NCBI GenBank assembly: GCA_017411745.1
Contig: JAFQPM010000012.1
Location: 1 to 58,918, forward strand
Origin: Clostridia bacterium
GTDB lineage: Bacteria; Bacillota; Clostridia; Oscillospirales; CAG-272
Reading direction: 5' to 3'
Length of the DNA: 58,918 nucleotides
Shown here: one piece after another, positions 43,250 through 51,267 of the stretch
Layout of the letters: the number at the start of each line of letters is the position of its first letter
Numbering within the stretch: position 1 is the first letter of the stretch
Position numbers and translations under genes: made by a program
Notes under the pieces: model-generated
Told to the model about the DNA's origin: nothing
Database searches by the model: none
What the model saw: only the letters and a program-made list of their open reading frames with translations

Positions 43250-44782
43250 TCAATGCAACCTCACCATCACAACGCCAAACTCACTGACGTTGAGCAAAAG
43301 TCTTTTTCTCATACCCGATATCGGCACCGAATCGCAAAGCGTCAGATTCTTCACACCGTCCAGCATGTAAATATCGGCATTATACAGCTCGTCGGAAATA
43401 TTGTCAAGCCTCAGATCAATAACTCCGCAGCCACCGAACGAAGAGATCACAACGACCCCTTCCCCGCTGTCCGAAACCGCCGCGTCGGCATAAATTCCCG
43501 TATGTAAAAAGCCCTCGATCTGCTCGCTCTCACAAAGCACCGCGTTTTTCGCGCGATATAGCTCAGAGTAAGCCTTAAACGAGTAAAACGGCTTCTCGGG
43601 CGCTCCAAACCGATCGGTCAAAGCGCAAAACGGAGACACCGTCGGCTGCGCGTCGTAAAAGCAAGCGGTCTTTATCCCGTCGATTCGCGACAAGCGAAGC
43701 AATAAGGCCATAGCAAACGCCGCGCCCTCGACAGACTTCTGCGACTCAAAGATCCTTCTCCTTATCTCTCCGCCGTCGGCATATCCCGCAAGAGCCCTTT
43801 CGAGCGACAAGCCCGACAAAGCATCGCCATCAATATAGCTCCACTTGCCGACAATTATTTCAAGATCGCCAAATCCAAGCTCGCGTGCAAGCGCAACAAG
43901 CTTCTCCGCTTCAACGCCAACAGCCTCGGGATCGGATGCAAAGCAATCGACCGTCACAAAATCGATCGGCGCGCGATTTTTCCTGCAATATCTCAAAAAC
44001 GCCTTCGCCGAAGCGCCAAAGCCGTCAAAGCTCAGCCCGCCTACCTTGATATTCTCATCGTAAAGCTTGATCGAGTTAGCAACGTGTCGGTATCTGTCAA
44101 ATCCGCCGTCCGAACCACCAAGTCCGCCAAGCTCAAAATATTCAATGCCGTGATAGTATCCGCGCGCCCAACCGTCGTTGTAATGACGGATAATATTCAC
44201 GCATACTCGCGCCAGCACGTCTGGATCCTCAATATGAGGCAATTTTCTTTCAGGCTCAAGCATATCTTTGCTCTCTCCAAGCCTGAATATCACCTTCGCA
44301 CCCGACAAAAGCGCCGCCTCAACGTAAGCGTCGGTGCACTCGAAGTCGTAGCAGCCCTCATCGGAAGGATCGGCATCAAAATTCTTAAAAATTCGCGAAA
44401 TATCGACCGCGCGTGCGGACATAGCCGTATCCGTACAGTCAAAGCGCACGAACGGCACTCCGATCTCCTTGAAAGCACCCGAAATATCCGCCCCATAGGA
44501 TCTCGGCCCGTTGCACATGGAGTGTATCGGCTTCACCTCGCCCACAGGTATCGCAAAATCGACCCTAACAGTCGCATGCTGAGGCTTCGGCAGCTTCTTT
44601 TGCGCCGTTTTTTTCGCAACCGCCTCGTCCCTTGCGGGCGCGATATTCTCACCCTCGGAGGCAATCGTCACGTTGTCCTTGCCCGACGAAAGTCTTTTTT
44701 GTTTTTCTTTCTGTTCCGCCTCAAAAAGCGCAACTCTTTCGCCTGCCGAAAGAGTGTTCTTCGGCTTCGGTCTTCTCGGCAT
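43250..44782 (-). CDS. GH39-like TIM-barrel protein, possibly catalytically altered
   Basis: A 510-residue protein without signal peptide. A basic, Lys/Glu-rich N-terminal segment (1-65) precedes a TIM-barrel part similar to beta-xylosidases and related GH39 enzymes: VPFVRFDCTD, DISRIFKNFDAD and ALLSGAKVIFRLGES correspond to the first barrel strands of that family. At the place of the acid/base motif WNEP it reads YFELGGLGG, so the usual Asn-Glu pair is missing. A beta-sandwich-like C-terminal end follows (residues 420-510). Family assignment is by motif pattern. AGGAGG lies upstream of the ATG; 46 bp downstream of the M29 aminopeptidase gene, probably cotranscribed. Confidence 0.6.
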   Translation of the reverse strand: MPRRPKPKNTLSAGERVALFEAEQKEKQKRLSSGKDNVTIASEGENIAPARDEAVAKKTAQKKLPKPQHATVRVDFAIPVGEVKPIHSMCNGPRSYGADISGAFKEIGVPFVRFDCTDTAMSARAVDISRIFKNFDADPSDEGCYDFECTDAYVEAALLSGAKVIFRLGESKDMLEPERKLPHIEDPDVLARVCVNIIRHYNDGWARGYYHGIEYFELGGLGGSDGGFDRYRHVANSIKLYDENIKVGGLSFDGFGASAKAFLRYCRKNRAPIDFVTVDCFASDPEAVGVEAEKLVALARELGFGDLEIIVGKWSYIDGDALSGLSLERALAGYADGGEIRRRIFESQKSVEGAAFAMALLLRLSRIDGIKTACFYDAQPTVSPFCALTDRFGAPEKPFYSFKAYSELYRAKNAVLCESEQIEGFLHTGIYADAAVSDSGEGVVVISSFGGCGVIDLRLDNISDELYNADIYMLDGVKNLTLCDSVPISGMRKRLLLNVSEFGVVMVRLH

Positions 44783-44828
44783 CGTGTGGCCTCCTTTCGA
44801 TAAGATTTAATCTAAAGATCAAAAACGA

Positions 44829-46070
44829 TCAAAATGCCCAAAGACCGTTTTCAAAAATAACGAACTCGCTTCCGTCCCCTCTGATACCAACGATCGAAAG
44901 ATCAGCCGTTCCGATCATAAAGTCAACGTGAAGCGCGGAGTCGTTGACGCCCATAGCGTGCATCTCCTCCTTGGTATACTTCTGATAATCAACGATCGTA
45001 TTGGTAAAGCCCTCGCCGACCGCAAAATGACAAGCCGCATTCTCGTCGAACAAGGTCTCGTAGAACATAATACCACTCTCGCGAATGGGAGAATCGTAAG
45101 GCACGAAAGCACATTCGCCAAGCATAGAAGCACCCTCGTCCACGCCGACCATAGTCTTAAGCAGCTCCTCGTTCTTCTCCGCATGAACCTCAACAACTCG
45201 ACCGTTCTCGAACCTCATACTGAAATTATCAATGATCTCACCTCTCCAGGAAAGCGGCATGGAGGAATAAACGATGCCCTCCGCAACGCCTGCCTTGGGG
45301 GTGGTAAATATCTCCTCCGTGGGCACGTTGGGATTGAAATATTCGCCGCCGAGCGTGTGCTCGCCGCCGCCAAGGAAGCTTCCCTCCTCAATAAGACCGA
45401 CCTTCAGGTCGGTGCCGTTTGCCGACTTGTATCTGAGCTCAACGAGTCCCTGCTCGTTGAGGATCTTGCAGCGACGTCCAAAGCTCTCGTTATGCTTGTC
45501 CCACTCGCCGACCGCATCGAGCATATTGCCGTCCTTGTCAATAACACGAGAGGTATACAGGATCGCATTCCAAAGCTTTTCGACAGCAACCGACTTGCGC
45601 TCATCGGGGAAGATCTTTTTCGCCCATGCCTCGCCGGGAACCGCCGCGATGCACCACTTGTACTTGTTGTCCATCTGATCTCTGTAGGGCTTGATCACCT
45701 TCTGCTTCGCCATCATCGCCTGTGCAAACTTCTTCTGATTGATGCCCTTGAGTCCGTCGGGATCGTCGCTTACAAGATAAAGCATTGCAGGATTTTTCTC
45801 CAGTCTGTACTTGAGCTTCTCCTCCTCAAACGCCTCAACCGTGCCAAGCATCTTGACACTCATATTATTCACGTTGAGCTTGGTAAGAGGTATATAGGAC
45901 CAATCGACCATAACTCTCGCCGCCTTCGCGCGATAGCATTCCTCAACCACAAGCTTTACGAATTCGGGCTGATCAAGGCCCGCGTTGATGATGACCACGT
46001 CACCCTTTTTGACCGCAATTCCGCATTTGACAAGCATTTTTGCATACTGTCTCAATATAGTTTTTTTCAC
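44829..46070 (-). CDS. Aminopeptidase, M29 (AmpS/PepS/aminopeptidase T) family
   Basis: A 413-residue cytoplasmic metallo-aminopeptidase that removes N-terminal residues from peptides. Metal ligands occur in the C-terminal half: FNPNVPTEEIFTTP, LGECAFVPYDS, HFAVGEGF and LHVDFMIGT, in the order typical of M29. The start is a GTG with GAGGTG upstream; a promoter lies at 46128-46156. Confidence 0.93.
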   Translation of the reverse strand: MKKTILRQYAKMLVKCGIAVKKGDVVIINAGLDQPEFVKLVVEECYRAKAARVMVDWSYIPLTKLNVNNMSVKMLGTVEAFEEEKLKYRLEKNPAMLYLVSDDPDGLKGINQKKFAQAMMAKQKVIKPYRDQMDNKYKWCIAAVPGEAWAKKIFPDERKSVAVEKLWNAILYTSRVIDKDGNMLDAVGEWDKHNESFGRRCKILNEQGLVELRYKSANGTDLKVGLIEEGSFLGGGEHTLGGEYFNPNVPTEEIFTTPKAGVAEGIVYSSMPLSWRGEIIDNFSMRFENGRVVEVHAEKNEELLKTMVGVDEGASMLGECAFVPYDSPIRESGIMFYETLFDENAACHFAVGEGFTNTIVDYQKYTKEEMHAMGVNDSALHVDFMIGTADLSIVGIRGDGSEFVIFENGLWAF

Positions 46071-46127
46071 AGTAACACCTCGTAATTAACAAAAAATCAA
46101 GTCGGCACGACAAACGCACCATGATTA

Positions 46128-46156
46128 ATTATACCATAAAAACTCATATTTGTCAC
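46128..46156 (-). promoter_or_regulatory. Sigma-A-like promoter of the M29 aminopeptidase gene
   Basis: Minus strand GTGACA (46156-46151), 17-bp spacer, TATAAT (46133-46128). Divergent from the promoter at 46174-46202. Confidence 0.8.
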
Positions 46157-46173
46157 CTTTTAATAAAAAATTA

Positions 46174-46202
46174 TTGAAAATTTAATATTTCGATGCTATA
46201 CT
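46174..46202 (+). promoter_or_regulatory. Sigma-A-like promoter of the structured RNA and CPBP gene
   Basis: TTGAAA (46174-46179), 17-bp spacer, TATACT (46197-46202); start near 46209. Confidence 0.8.
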
Positions 46203-46208
46203 GAAAAT

Positions 46209-46346
46209 AATCAACAAAAAAGAGGTGTTAGCGCGAAAGCTGCTTCCACCTGATAGTGTTATATCGCAGGGTATATAACGCAAGGCGTAGAAGGATAGCT
46301 TACGGCACCGCCTGTGCGGTAACACGCGCGAAATCTGCCTTTTTGG
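46209..46346 (+). ncRNA. Structured non-coding RNA resembling the raiA motif
   Basis: Begins right at a predicted transcription start and is dense in helices: AGGTG (46223-46227)/CACCT (46247-46251) enclosing AGC-GCGAAA-GCT; GTTATAT (46258-46264)/ATATAAC (46273-46279) with loop CGCAGGGT; ACCGC (46307-46311)/GCGGT (46316-46320); a possible long-range helix GTGTTA (46225-46230)/TAACAC (46320-46325) that excludes or crosses the first; and an outer CAAAAAAG/CTTTTTG pairing (46215-46222, 46339-46345). No ORF spans it. The order of elements (CACCTGATAGTGTTAT, GGGTATATAACGCAAGGCG, GAAGGATAGC, TGTGCGGTAACAC) fits my memory of raiA RNAs of Firmicutes, but I cannot run a covariance search. No strong terminator separates it from the CPBP gene. 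Confidence 0.6.
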
Positions 46347-46401
46347 CAAAATTCATCGATATATATTGTACCGCTGCAATGGCGGCGGAATGGAGGTTTT
46401 T

Positions 46402-47421
46402 ATGCTATATCATATTGGTTTGACGAGAATGCTCGCAGGCGCACAAATGAGTCTGCCTCTCGAAAAAAGATCAAAGCCGTTCACTATCGACATTCTGATT
46501 TTTCTTCTCGTGTCACTCATCGCTCAAGTACCGCAAAGCATCGTTTCGTTCGTGTATACTGCAATTGCTATGATGATCGACCCCCAATATCACGAGCTCA
46601 TCATGGCAGAAACACCCGACTTTGATGCAATGATGGAATACTCTATCAATTTTGCTAACACACTCCCGTCATTATATTATGTGCTAATTCTCGCATCAAC
46701 GGCGTTTATGATCGTTGCCGCCCTGCTCTACTGTAAGCTTTTCGAAAAGAGAAAGGCATATACTCTCGGCTTTACCGTGCGCGGATGCGTGCCCGAATAC
46801 CTGATGGGCATCGTTATCGGAGCAATTATGATCTCCCTGCCTCTTGCCGCATGCGTGCTTACGGGAAGCGTGACCTTGACACTGACCGAAAACGCAAACT
46901 ACCTTGTAATAGGGCTTTTCTTCCTCGCATTTTTGATACAAGGAATGGCAGAGGAAGCGCTCTTCCGCGGATATCTTATGACCTCGCTCGCCCGCAAATT
47001 GAAGATCTGGCCCGCGATCCTCATAAGCGCGACCTTCTTCGCAGTATTCCACCTCGGCAACGCGAGCTTCAGCTTCATCGCGTTTATCAACATCTTCCTT
47101 TTCGGAGTGTTCGCAGGCGTGTTTATGCTCAAACGCGGCAGTATCTGGGCAGTCGGCGCTATCCATGCCGCATGGAACTTCTGTCAGGGCAACGTCTTTG
47201 GATTTAACGTCAGCGGAATCGTAAAATTCGACTCGGTCTTCACAAGCACGCAGTCAAACGTCGGCGCAATTCTCCACGGCGGCGATTTCGGGCTTGAAGG
47301 CGGTCTTGGCGTTACGATCCTGCTACTCATAGCCCTTCTCGGAGCTCTGCTGATGCCCACGAAAAAGAGAGAGTATATCGAAGAATCCCCGGACGACACC
47401 CCCGAAACCGAAAACGTCTAA
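46402..47421 (+). CDS. CPBP family intramembrane glutamic endopeptidase
   Basis: A 339-residue polytopic membrane protein. The C-terminal half has the Abi/CPBP motifs: EEALFRGYLM (about 183-192), AVFHLGNASF and IHAAWNFCQG, giving the Glu-Glu-Arg, His and His/Asn active-site set of Rce1-like proteases. Members process membrane or prenylated peptides, and some give bacteriocin self-immunity; this one's substrate is unknown. An extra N-terminal hydrophobic region (residues 25-120) precedes the core domain. ATG 46402 has GGAGG (46392-46396) upstream; the ORF extends further upstream but without a Shine-Dalgarno site. Confidence 0.88.
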   Translation: MLYHIGLTRMLAGAQMSLPLEKRSKPFTIDILIFLLVSLIAQVPQSIVSFVYTAIAMMIDPQYHELIMAETPDFDAMMEYSINFANTLPSLYYVLILASTAFMIVAALLYCKLFEKRKAYTLGFTVRGCVPEYLMGIVIGAIMISLPLAACVLTGSVTLTLTENANYLVIGLFFLAFLIQGMAEEALFRGYLMTSLARKLKIWPAILISATFFAVFHLGNASFSFIAFINIFLFGVFAGVFMLKRGSIWAVGAIHAAWNFCQGNVFGFNVSGIVKFDSVFTSTQSNVGAILHGGDFGLEGGLGVTILLLIALLGALLMPTKKREYIEESPDDTPETENV

Positions 47422-47445
47422 AATCATATAGCCATAACTACAAAC

Positions 47446-47743
47446 AAGCCTCCGCGACGATGACGCGGAGGCTTCAGTGTGTCGAGAAAGTCTCGACACG
47501 CTGGGAGACCTCGAAAAAGGTAGGTATATTTTTCGTTCCTACATTCGTCGGCGTACGAGGGTACGCCAGAGTGTAAGAACGGGAAAAGCAAGCACAAGGA
47601 TTTCTCGATGAAATTATTGTGCTTATCTTTTTTATGTACTTTTTCTTTTTGTACTGCCTTCCTGTCTTTGCCTTTTCTCCGCTTGCGGTAGAACAGCTTT
47701 TTCGACAGTATCAAGCCTCCGCGCCGATGACGCGGAGGCTTTT
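47446..47743. repeat. Hairpin-rich stretch bounded by direct copies of one stem-loop
   Basis: The stem-loop AAGCCTCCGCG/CGCGGAGGCTT occurs at 47446-47474 and again at 47713-47741, 267 bp apart, with 1 difference in the loop. Between them are GTGTCGAGA/TCTCGACAC (47479-47499, 3-nt loop), GGCGTAC/GTACGCC and AAGCACAA/TTGTGCTT. The second copy is followed by T4 and could end the CPBP transcript. A 96-codon reading frame across the region is mostly basic, low-complexity sequence and is not accepted as a gene. Confidence 0.65.
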
Positions 47744-47772
47744 CTTACCAAAAGTCAATTCAGAATAAGCAA

Positions 47773-47964
47773 TTATCTAGCAGTACCGTTCTGAAGAGAG
47801 TTCTCGTAGGACTCGATCATCTTCTTAACCATCTGACCGCCGATGGAACCTGCCTGACGAGAGGTGAGGTCACCGTTGTAGCCCTGGTTAAGATTTACGC
47901 CTACTTCGCTTGCTGCCTGCATCTTGAACTGTTCAAGAGCCTTCTTAGCATTCTTGTTTGCCAT
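47773..47964 (-). CDS. Small acid-soluble spore protein, alpha/beta type
   Basis: A 63-residue protein that coats and protects DNA in the dormant spore. It has the family core: MQAASEVGV, the GPR protease cleavage region (A-S-E), GYNGDLTSRQAGSIGGQMVKKMI with the conserved Gly and DNA-contact residues. It shows that the organism forms spores. GGAG lies 7 nt before the ATG at 47964; the longer ORF is discarded. A forespore sigma-G promoter is expected upstream but was not clearly seen. Confidence 0.95.
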   Translation of the reverse strand: MANKNAKKALEQFKMQAASEVGVNLNQGYNGDLTSRQAGSIGGQMVKKMIESYENSLQNGTAR

Positions 47965-48636
47965 AGTATTTCTCCATTCCGCCGCCTTTGGGCGGCACAA
48001 AACATAATCAATATATTTTGCCTTGCGGCAAAACATTCGCGTGAAGCGGTTTGTTCACCTATCCGCAAGAGATCATCTTCACGCTTTTCTCCTTATAATT
48101 TTCCGCATACGCGAAAAAATAATATCTAATAATGAAATCTATATCGAATCGAGCTGCACCGCAAGCCCTGTGATGACCGAGGGTGACTTGCGGCGCAAAA
48201 TTTTCATTATCCTGCGTCAGACCAAATCATCTCGTGAGATCGACCTGCTTTGCATCTCTGATGTTATTATGTCGCACACGATTTTAAAAAATGTATGGCA
48301 AAATGAGGATAATTTATTTTTTAAAATCCGTCGATTTCAAAATCGTTCATCTCCCGAATTCAAACCCCCACACTTTCCATATTATGCCAAACCCCCTTTT
48401 GTCACAAGGTAACAAGCCATCTCTACCGACAGTAGAACCGCCATTTTACTCACAGTAGAGTCGCGATATCCCAGCCGTAGACCCCATTGTCTGATCAGTT
48501 CCTTGACTCCACCGCCAAAACGGGATATTATAATATACAGAAAGCGCGGCGCCGACATCGGCAGCCGCATTGCTGCGTTTTATGGACTTCACGTATTAAC
48601 GATAAGATAACTCGATTTAGGAAAGGATCAACGATT
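47965..48636. other. Gene-poor interval between the spore protein and the glycosyltransferase
   Basis: 672 bp without a supported gene. A reading frame of up to 129 codons (48023-48412, plus) has no Shine-Dalgarno site, no recognisable motif and a composition unlike its neighbours, so I read it as non-coding or decayed. The right end holds a promoter for the glycosyltransferase (48503-48531) and a stem GCGGC..CCGA/TCGG..GCCGC (about 48549-48571) in its leader. The left end holds GCCGCC/GGCGGC just ahead of the spore gene. Confidence 0.5.
48503..48531 (+). promoter_or_regulatory. Sigma-A-like promoter of the GT8-PlsC-CrtO-like operon
   Basis: TTGACT (48503-48508), 17-bp spacer, TATTAT (48526-48531); leader of about 100 nt. 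Confidence 0.7.
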
Positions 48637-49596
48637 ATGAACGACAAGAAAAAAACGAGAGAGCTGATTCCGATATTTTTCGCAACCGACGATAATTACG
48701 TCCCTTTTTTGTGCGTAGCCCTCAATTCGCTCATCGCAAACAGCTCCGCGAAATACGATTATAAAATACACGTCCTTATCGACACTTTGAGCGATGAAAA
48801 CAAAAAGATCCTCTGCGATATGCAGACCGAAAACGTAACGCTCGACTTTTACAGCGTCGCCGACAAGCTGCGCGGTATCTGTGAGCGACTCCACATGCGC
48901 GACTACTATACCAAAGCTACCTACTATCGCTTCTTCGTACCCGAGATGTTCCCCGAGCACGACCGCGGCGTGTATCTTGACTGCGACATAGTCATCACCG
49001 ACGACATCGCCAAGCTCTATCATGCCCCCCTCGGAAAAAATCTCGTAGCGGCAGTGCCCGACGAAGTGATTACCGACATCGAAGTTTTCGCGCAATATTC
49101 CGAAAAGGTACTCGGCATCCCGAGAAACGAGTATTTCAACGCGGGAATCCTCACCCTCAACCTCGCCGAAATGAGAAACGTAAGAATCGAGGAGCAGTTT
49201 GCAGCCCTTCTCGGTCAAAGAACCTATCGCGTAGCGCAGGATCAGGACTATCTCAACGTGATCTGCTACCGCAAGACCACCTTGCTCGCGACCAAGTGGA
49301 ATAAAACTCCTATGCCTGACTCAAACCGCCGCATGATTCCCAAGATCGCCCACTATAAGATAAACTTCAAGCCTTGGAGATACGACAATATCCCCTATGC
49401 CGAGCTTTTCTGGAAATATGCCGAAAATACCCATTTTTACGCTGATCTCCTTAATCAGAAGGCGAACTATACCGCCGAGGAAAAGCTGCGCGACCATATA
49501 CAGTACGAGGGACTTGTAAACCTTGCGATCTCGGAGGTGGAGGCTCTCGGAAAAACCACCCTTTCGACCGAAAATCTGATATGTGCCGAGGTGTAA
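48637..49596 (+). CDS. Glycosyltransferase family 8
   Basis: A 319-residue GT-A-fold retaining glycosyltransferase. The N-terminal IPIFFATDDNYVPFLCVAL (nucleotide-sugar site) and the DxD motif YLDCDIV (Asp115, Asp117) are typical, and HYKINFKPW near the C-terminus provides the third metal-side residues. GT8 enzymes in Firmicutes use UDP-glucose or UDP-galactose for lipopolysaccharide-like or glycolipid synthesis. ATG 48637 has GAAAGGA upstream. It ends one base before the next gene, so the two are coupled. Confidence 0.9.
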   Translation: MNDKKKTRELIPIFFATDDNYVPFLCVALNSLIANSSAKYDYKIHVLIDTLSDENKKILCDMQTENVTLDFYSVADKLRGICERLHMRDYYTKATYYRFFVPEMFPEHDRGVYLDCDIVITDDIAKLYHAPLGKNLVAAVPDEVITDIEVFAQYSEKVLGIPRNEYFNAGILTLNLAEMRNVRIEEQFAALLGQRTYRVAQDQDYLNVICYRKTTLLATKWNKTPMPDSNRRMIPKIAHYKINFKPWRYDNIPYAELFWKYAENTHFYADLLNQKANYTAEEKLRDHIQYEGLVNLAISEVEALGKTTLSTENLICAEV

Positions 49597-49597
49597 G

Positions 49598-50455
49598 ATG
49601 CCAATATCCCCCGAAGCACAAAAAAGGCTCGACCGAATAGCCGAATACGAAAAAAAAGGCTATTTCGACCGAGATATAAACGACGATCCGCCCACCCGGC
49701 CGCTAAATCCGGGCGAGGTCGACTATACCTGCAAAAAATTGTCGACCAAAATCGCCTCTAAAATTGCAAACAAGATCGGGAAAAACCATTTTGAAAAATT
49801 GATGAAAAACGGCGATGTCGTGTTCAAAGAAATACGCGGACAAGAAAATCTTGCAAGCGTCAAAGACCGCGGAGCGCTCGTCACCTGCAACCATTTCAGC
49901 GTTTTTGACAACTACGCCGTATATAAAGCGCTCAAAAAAGCGCTTGGTAAAAGAGACCTTTATAAGATCATCCGCGAGGGCAATTATACCTCGTTCCCGG
50001 GACTCTACGGCTACCTTTTCCGCCATTGTAACACCCTGCCACTCTCGTCTACGCTAACTTGTATGAAAGAACTTTTCGCAGCGCTTCACGTCCTGTTCGA
50101 GCGCGGTGAAAAGGTTCTGATATATCCCGAGCAGGGTATGTGGCACGACTATAAAAAGCCCCGCCCGCTAAAGCTCGGCAGCTTCAGGCTCGCGGTCAAG
50201 GAAAATGTCCCTGTCCTGCCGATCTTCATCACGCTTGAGGACACCGAAAAAATGACCGCGGAAGGACTGCCCGTCCAAGCCTACACGGTCCACATCCTTC
50301 CCCCCATCTTCCCCGACAAAAAGTTGACGGTGCGCGAGGACACCGAGCGCATCTGCCGCGAAAATTACCGTTTGTGGAAGGAAACCTACGAAAGCTTTTA
50401 CGGAAAAAAGCTTGAATACACCACCGAGGTTGAATTTGACGTATGTACTACCTGA
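49598..50455 (+). CDS. Lysophospholipid acyltransferase-like protein (PlsC family)
   Basis: A 285-residue acyltransferase. The HX4D motif is CNHFSVFD (His99, Asp104), the substrate phosphate motif block is FPGLYGYLFR, and LIYPEQGMW is the third block (usually PEGTRS). The usual N-terminal membrane helix is replaced by a charged, amphipathic stretch. It would acylate a lysolipid, or a sugar lipid made by the upstream glycosyltransferase. GAGGTG lies 4 nt before ATG 49598. The last 13 bp overlap the next gene. Confidence 0.82.
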   Translation: MPISPEAQKRLDRIAEYEKKGYFDRDINDDPPTRPLNPGEVDYTCKKLSTKIASKIANKIGKNHFEKLMKNGDVVFKEIRGQENLASVKDRGALVTCNHFSVFDNYAVYKALKKALGKRDLYKIIREGNYTSFPGLYGYLFRHCNTLPLSSTLTCMKELFAALHVLFERGEKVLIYPEQGMWHDYKKPRPLKLGSFRLAVKENVPVLPIFITLEDTEKMTAEGLPVQAYTVHILPPIFPDKKLTVREDTERICRENYRLWKETYESFYGKKLEYTTEVEFDVCTT

Positions 50456-51012
50456 TAGCAATTTTCATATCAATAATACTCACCGTATTGATGAATCTTC
50501 TGTTTTTCGTGCCCTTTACCGTTGAAACGTTGATCTCAACGGCAGGCGCAGTCTGTATCGGTGCCGTGGCTGCCTTTGCCATAGACGGCATCTCGGCGCT
50601 CATTCTACGCCGACTAACACCAAAATCTTGGTACAGACCGAACCGCAGGATCTTCACGGTGTCAAAAAAAGAAAAGAACTTTTATAACAAATTAAAGATA
50701 AAAGCGTGGAAGGATAAGGTTCCCGAGCTTGGAGGATTTACAAGCTTCCACAAAAACGAGCTCAAGAGCGAGAGCGACCCCGAATATCTCGAGCGCTTCA
50801 TAATCGAGGCAAATTACGGAGTAATAATCCACATAGCCAATGCCCTTCTCGGCATTCTCATCGTGTTTATCCCATACTGCAATACCCCTTCCGTGTGTAT
50901 TCCGGTCATCGCTGTCAACTTTATCCTCAGCATCCTTCCCGTCTTCATTCTCCGCTATACAAGCTATACCCTCCTGCGCCTATACAATAGAAGCATCAGC
51001 AAAAAGCAATAA
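50443..51012 (+). CDS. Membrane protein resembling CrtO-type glycosyl acyltransferase
   Basis: A 189-residue protein with four membrane segments. The centre reads KIKAWKDKVPELGGF, FIIEANYGVIIH and the end VFILRYTSYTLLRLYNR, which follow the order of S. aureus CrtO (glycosyl-4,4'-diaponeurosporenoate acyltransferase): KWK, IIET..ELIH, and QRYNRxRL. Carotenoid genes are absent here, so if the family call holds it probably acylates another glycolipid. ATG 50443 lies inside the PlsC-like gene. Assignment is weak and based on remembered family patterns. Confidence 0.6.
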   Translation: MYYLIAIFISIILTVLMNLLFFVPFTVETLISTAGAVCIGAVAAFAIDGISALILRRLTPKSWYRPNRRIFTVSKKEKNFYNKLKIKAWKDKVPELGGFTSFHKNELKSESDPEYLERFIIEANYGVIIHIANALLGILIVFIPYCNTPSVCIPVIAVNFILSILPVFILRYTSYTLLRLYNRSISKKQ

Positions 51013-51054
51013 AAAACTTCCCGGAGGCGTGCAAAATCAGCGATAAAATTGAAT

Positions 51055-51172
51055 AGCCTTCCCCAGTGGGGGAAGGGGGACCGCGTTAGCGGTGGATGAG
51101 GTGTTTGAAGCAAACGAAAAGACTCCTCATCCGTCAGCCTTCGGCTGCCACCTTCTCCCACAGGAGAAGGCT
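51055..51172. repeat. MITE-like palindromic element, copy 2
   Basis: 118 bp, from AGCCTTCCCCAGTGGGGG to CCCACAGGAGAAGGCT. It shares GGGGGACCGCG..AGCGGTGGATGAG on the left and CTCATCCG..AGCC..GGCT on the right with copy 1 (11527-11707). Its right end continues into T6 (51172-51177), which can act as a terminator for the glycolipid operon. Confidence 0.85.
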
Positions 51173-51267
51173 TTTTTATTATGCAGAAAGCAAAAAAATC
51201 CACAGCTCAAAACGAGCCGTGGATTATGTTTTATGAATATAAATTCCTCGACATATTAAAATTGGTA

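Noticed and set aside
47424..47714. 96-codon minus-strand frame between CPBP and spore protein genes
   Set aside because: It reads through stem-loops of a repeat region, is rich in Lys and Arg and lacks a Shine-Dalgarno site.
48023..48412. 129-codon plus-strand frame
   Set aside because: No Shine-Dalgarno, no known motif and unusual composition; it could be a gene remnant but that cannot be shown.
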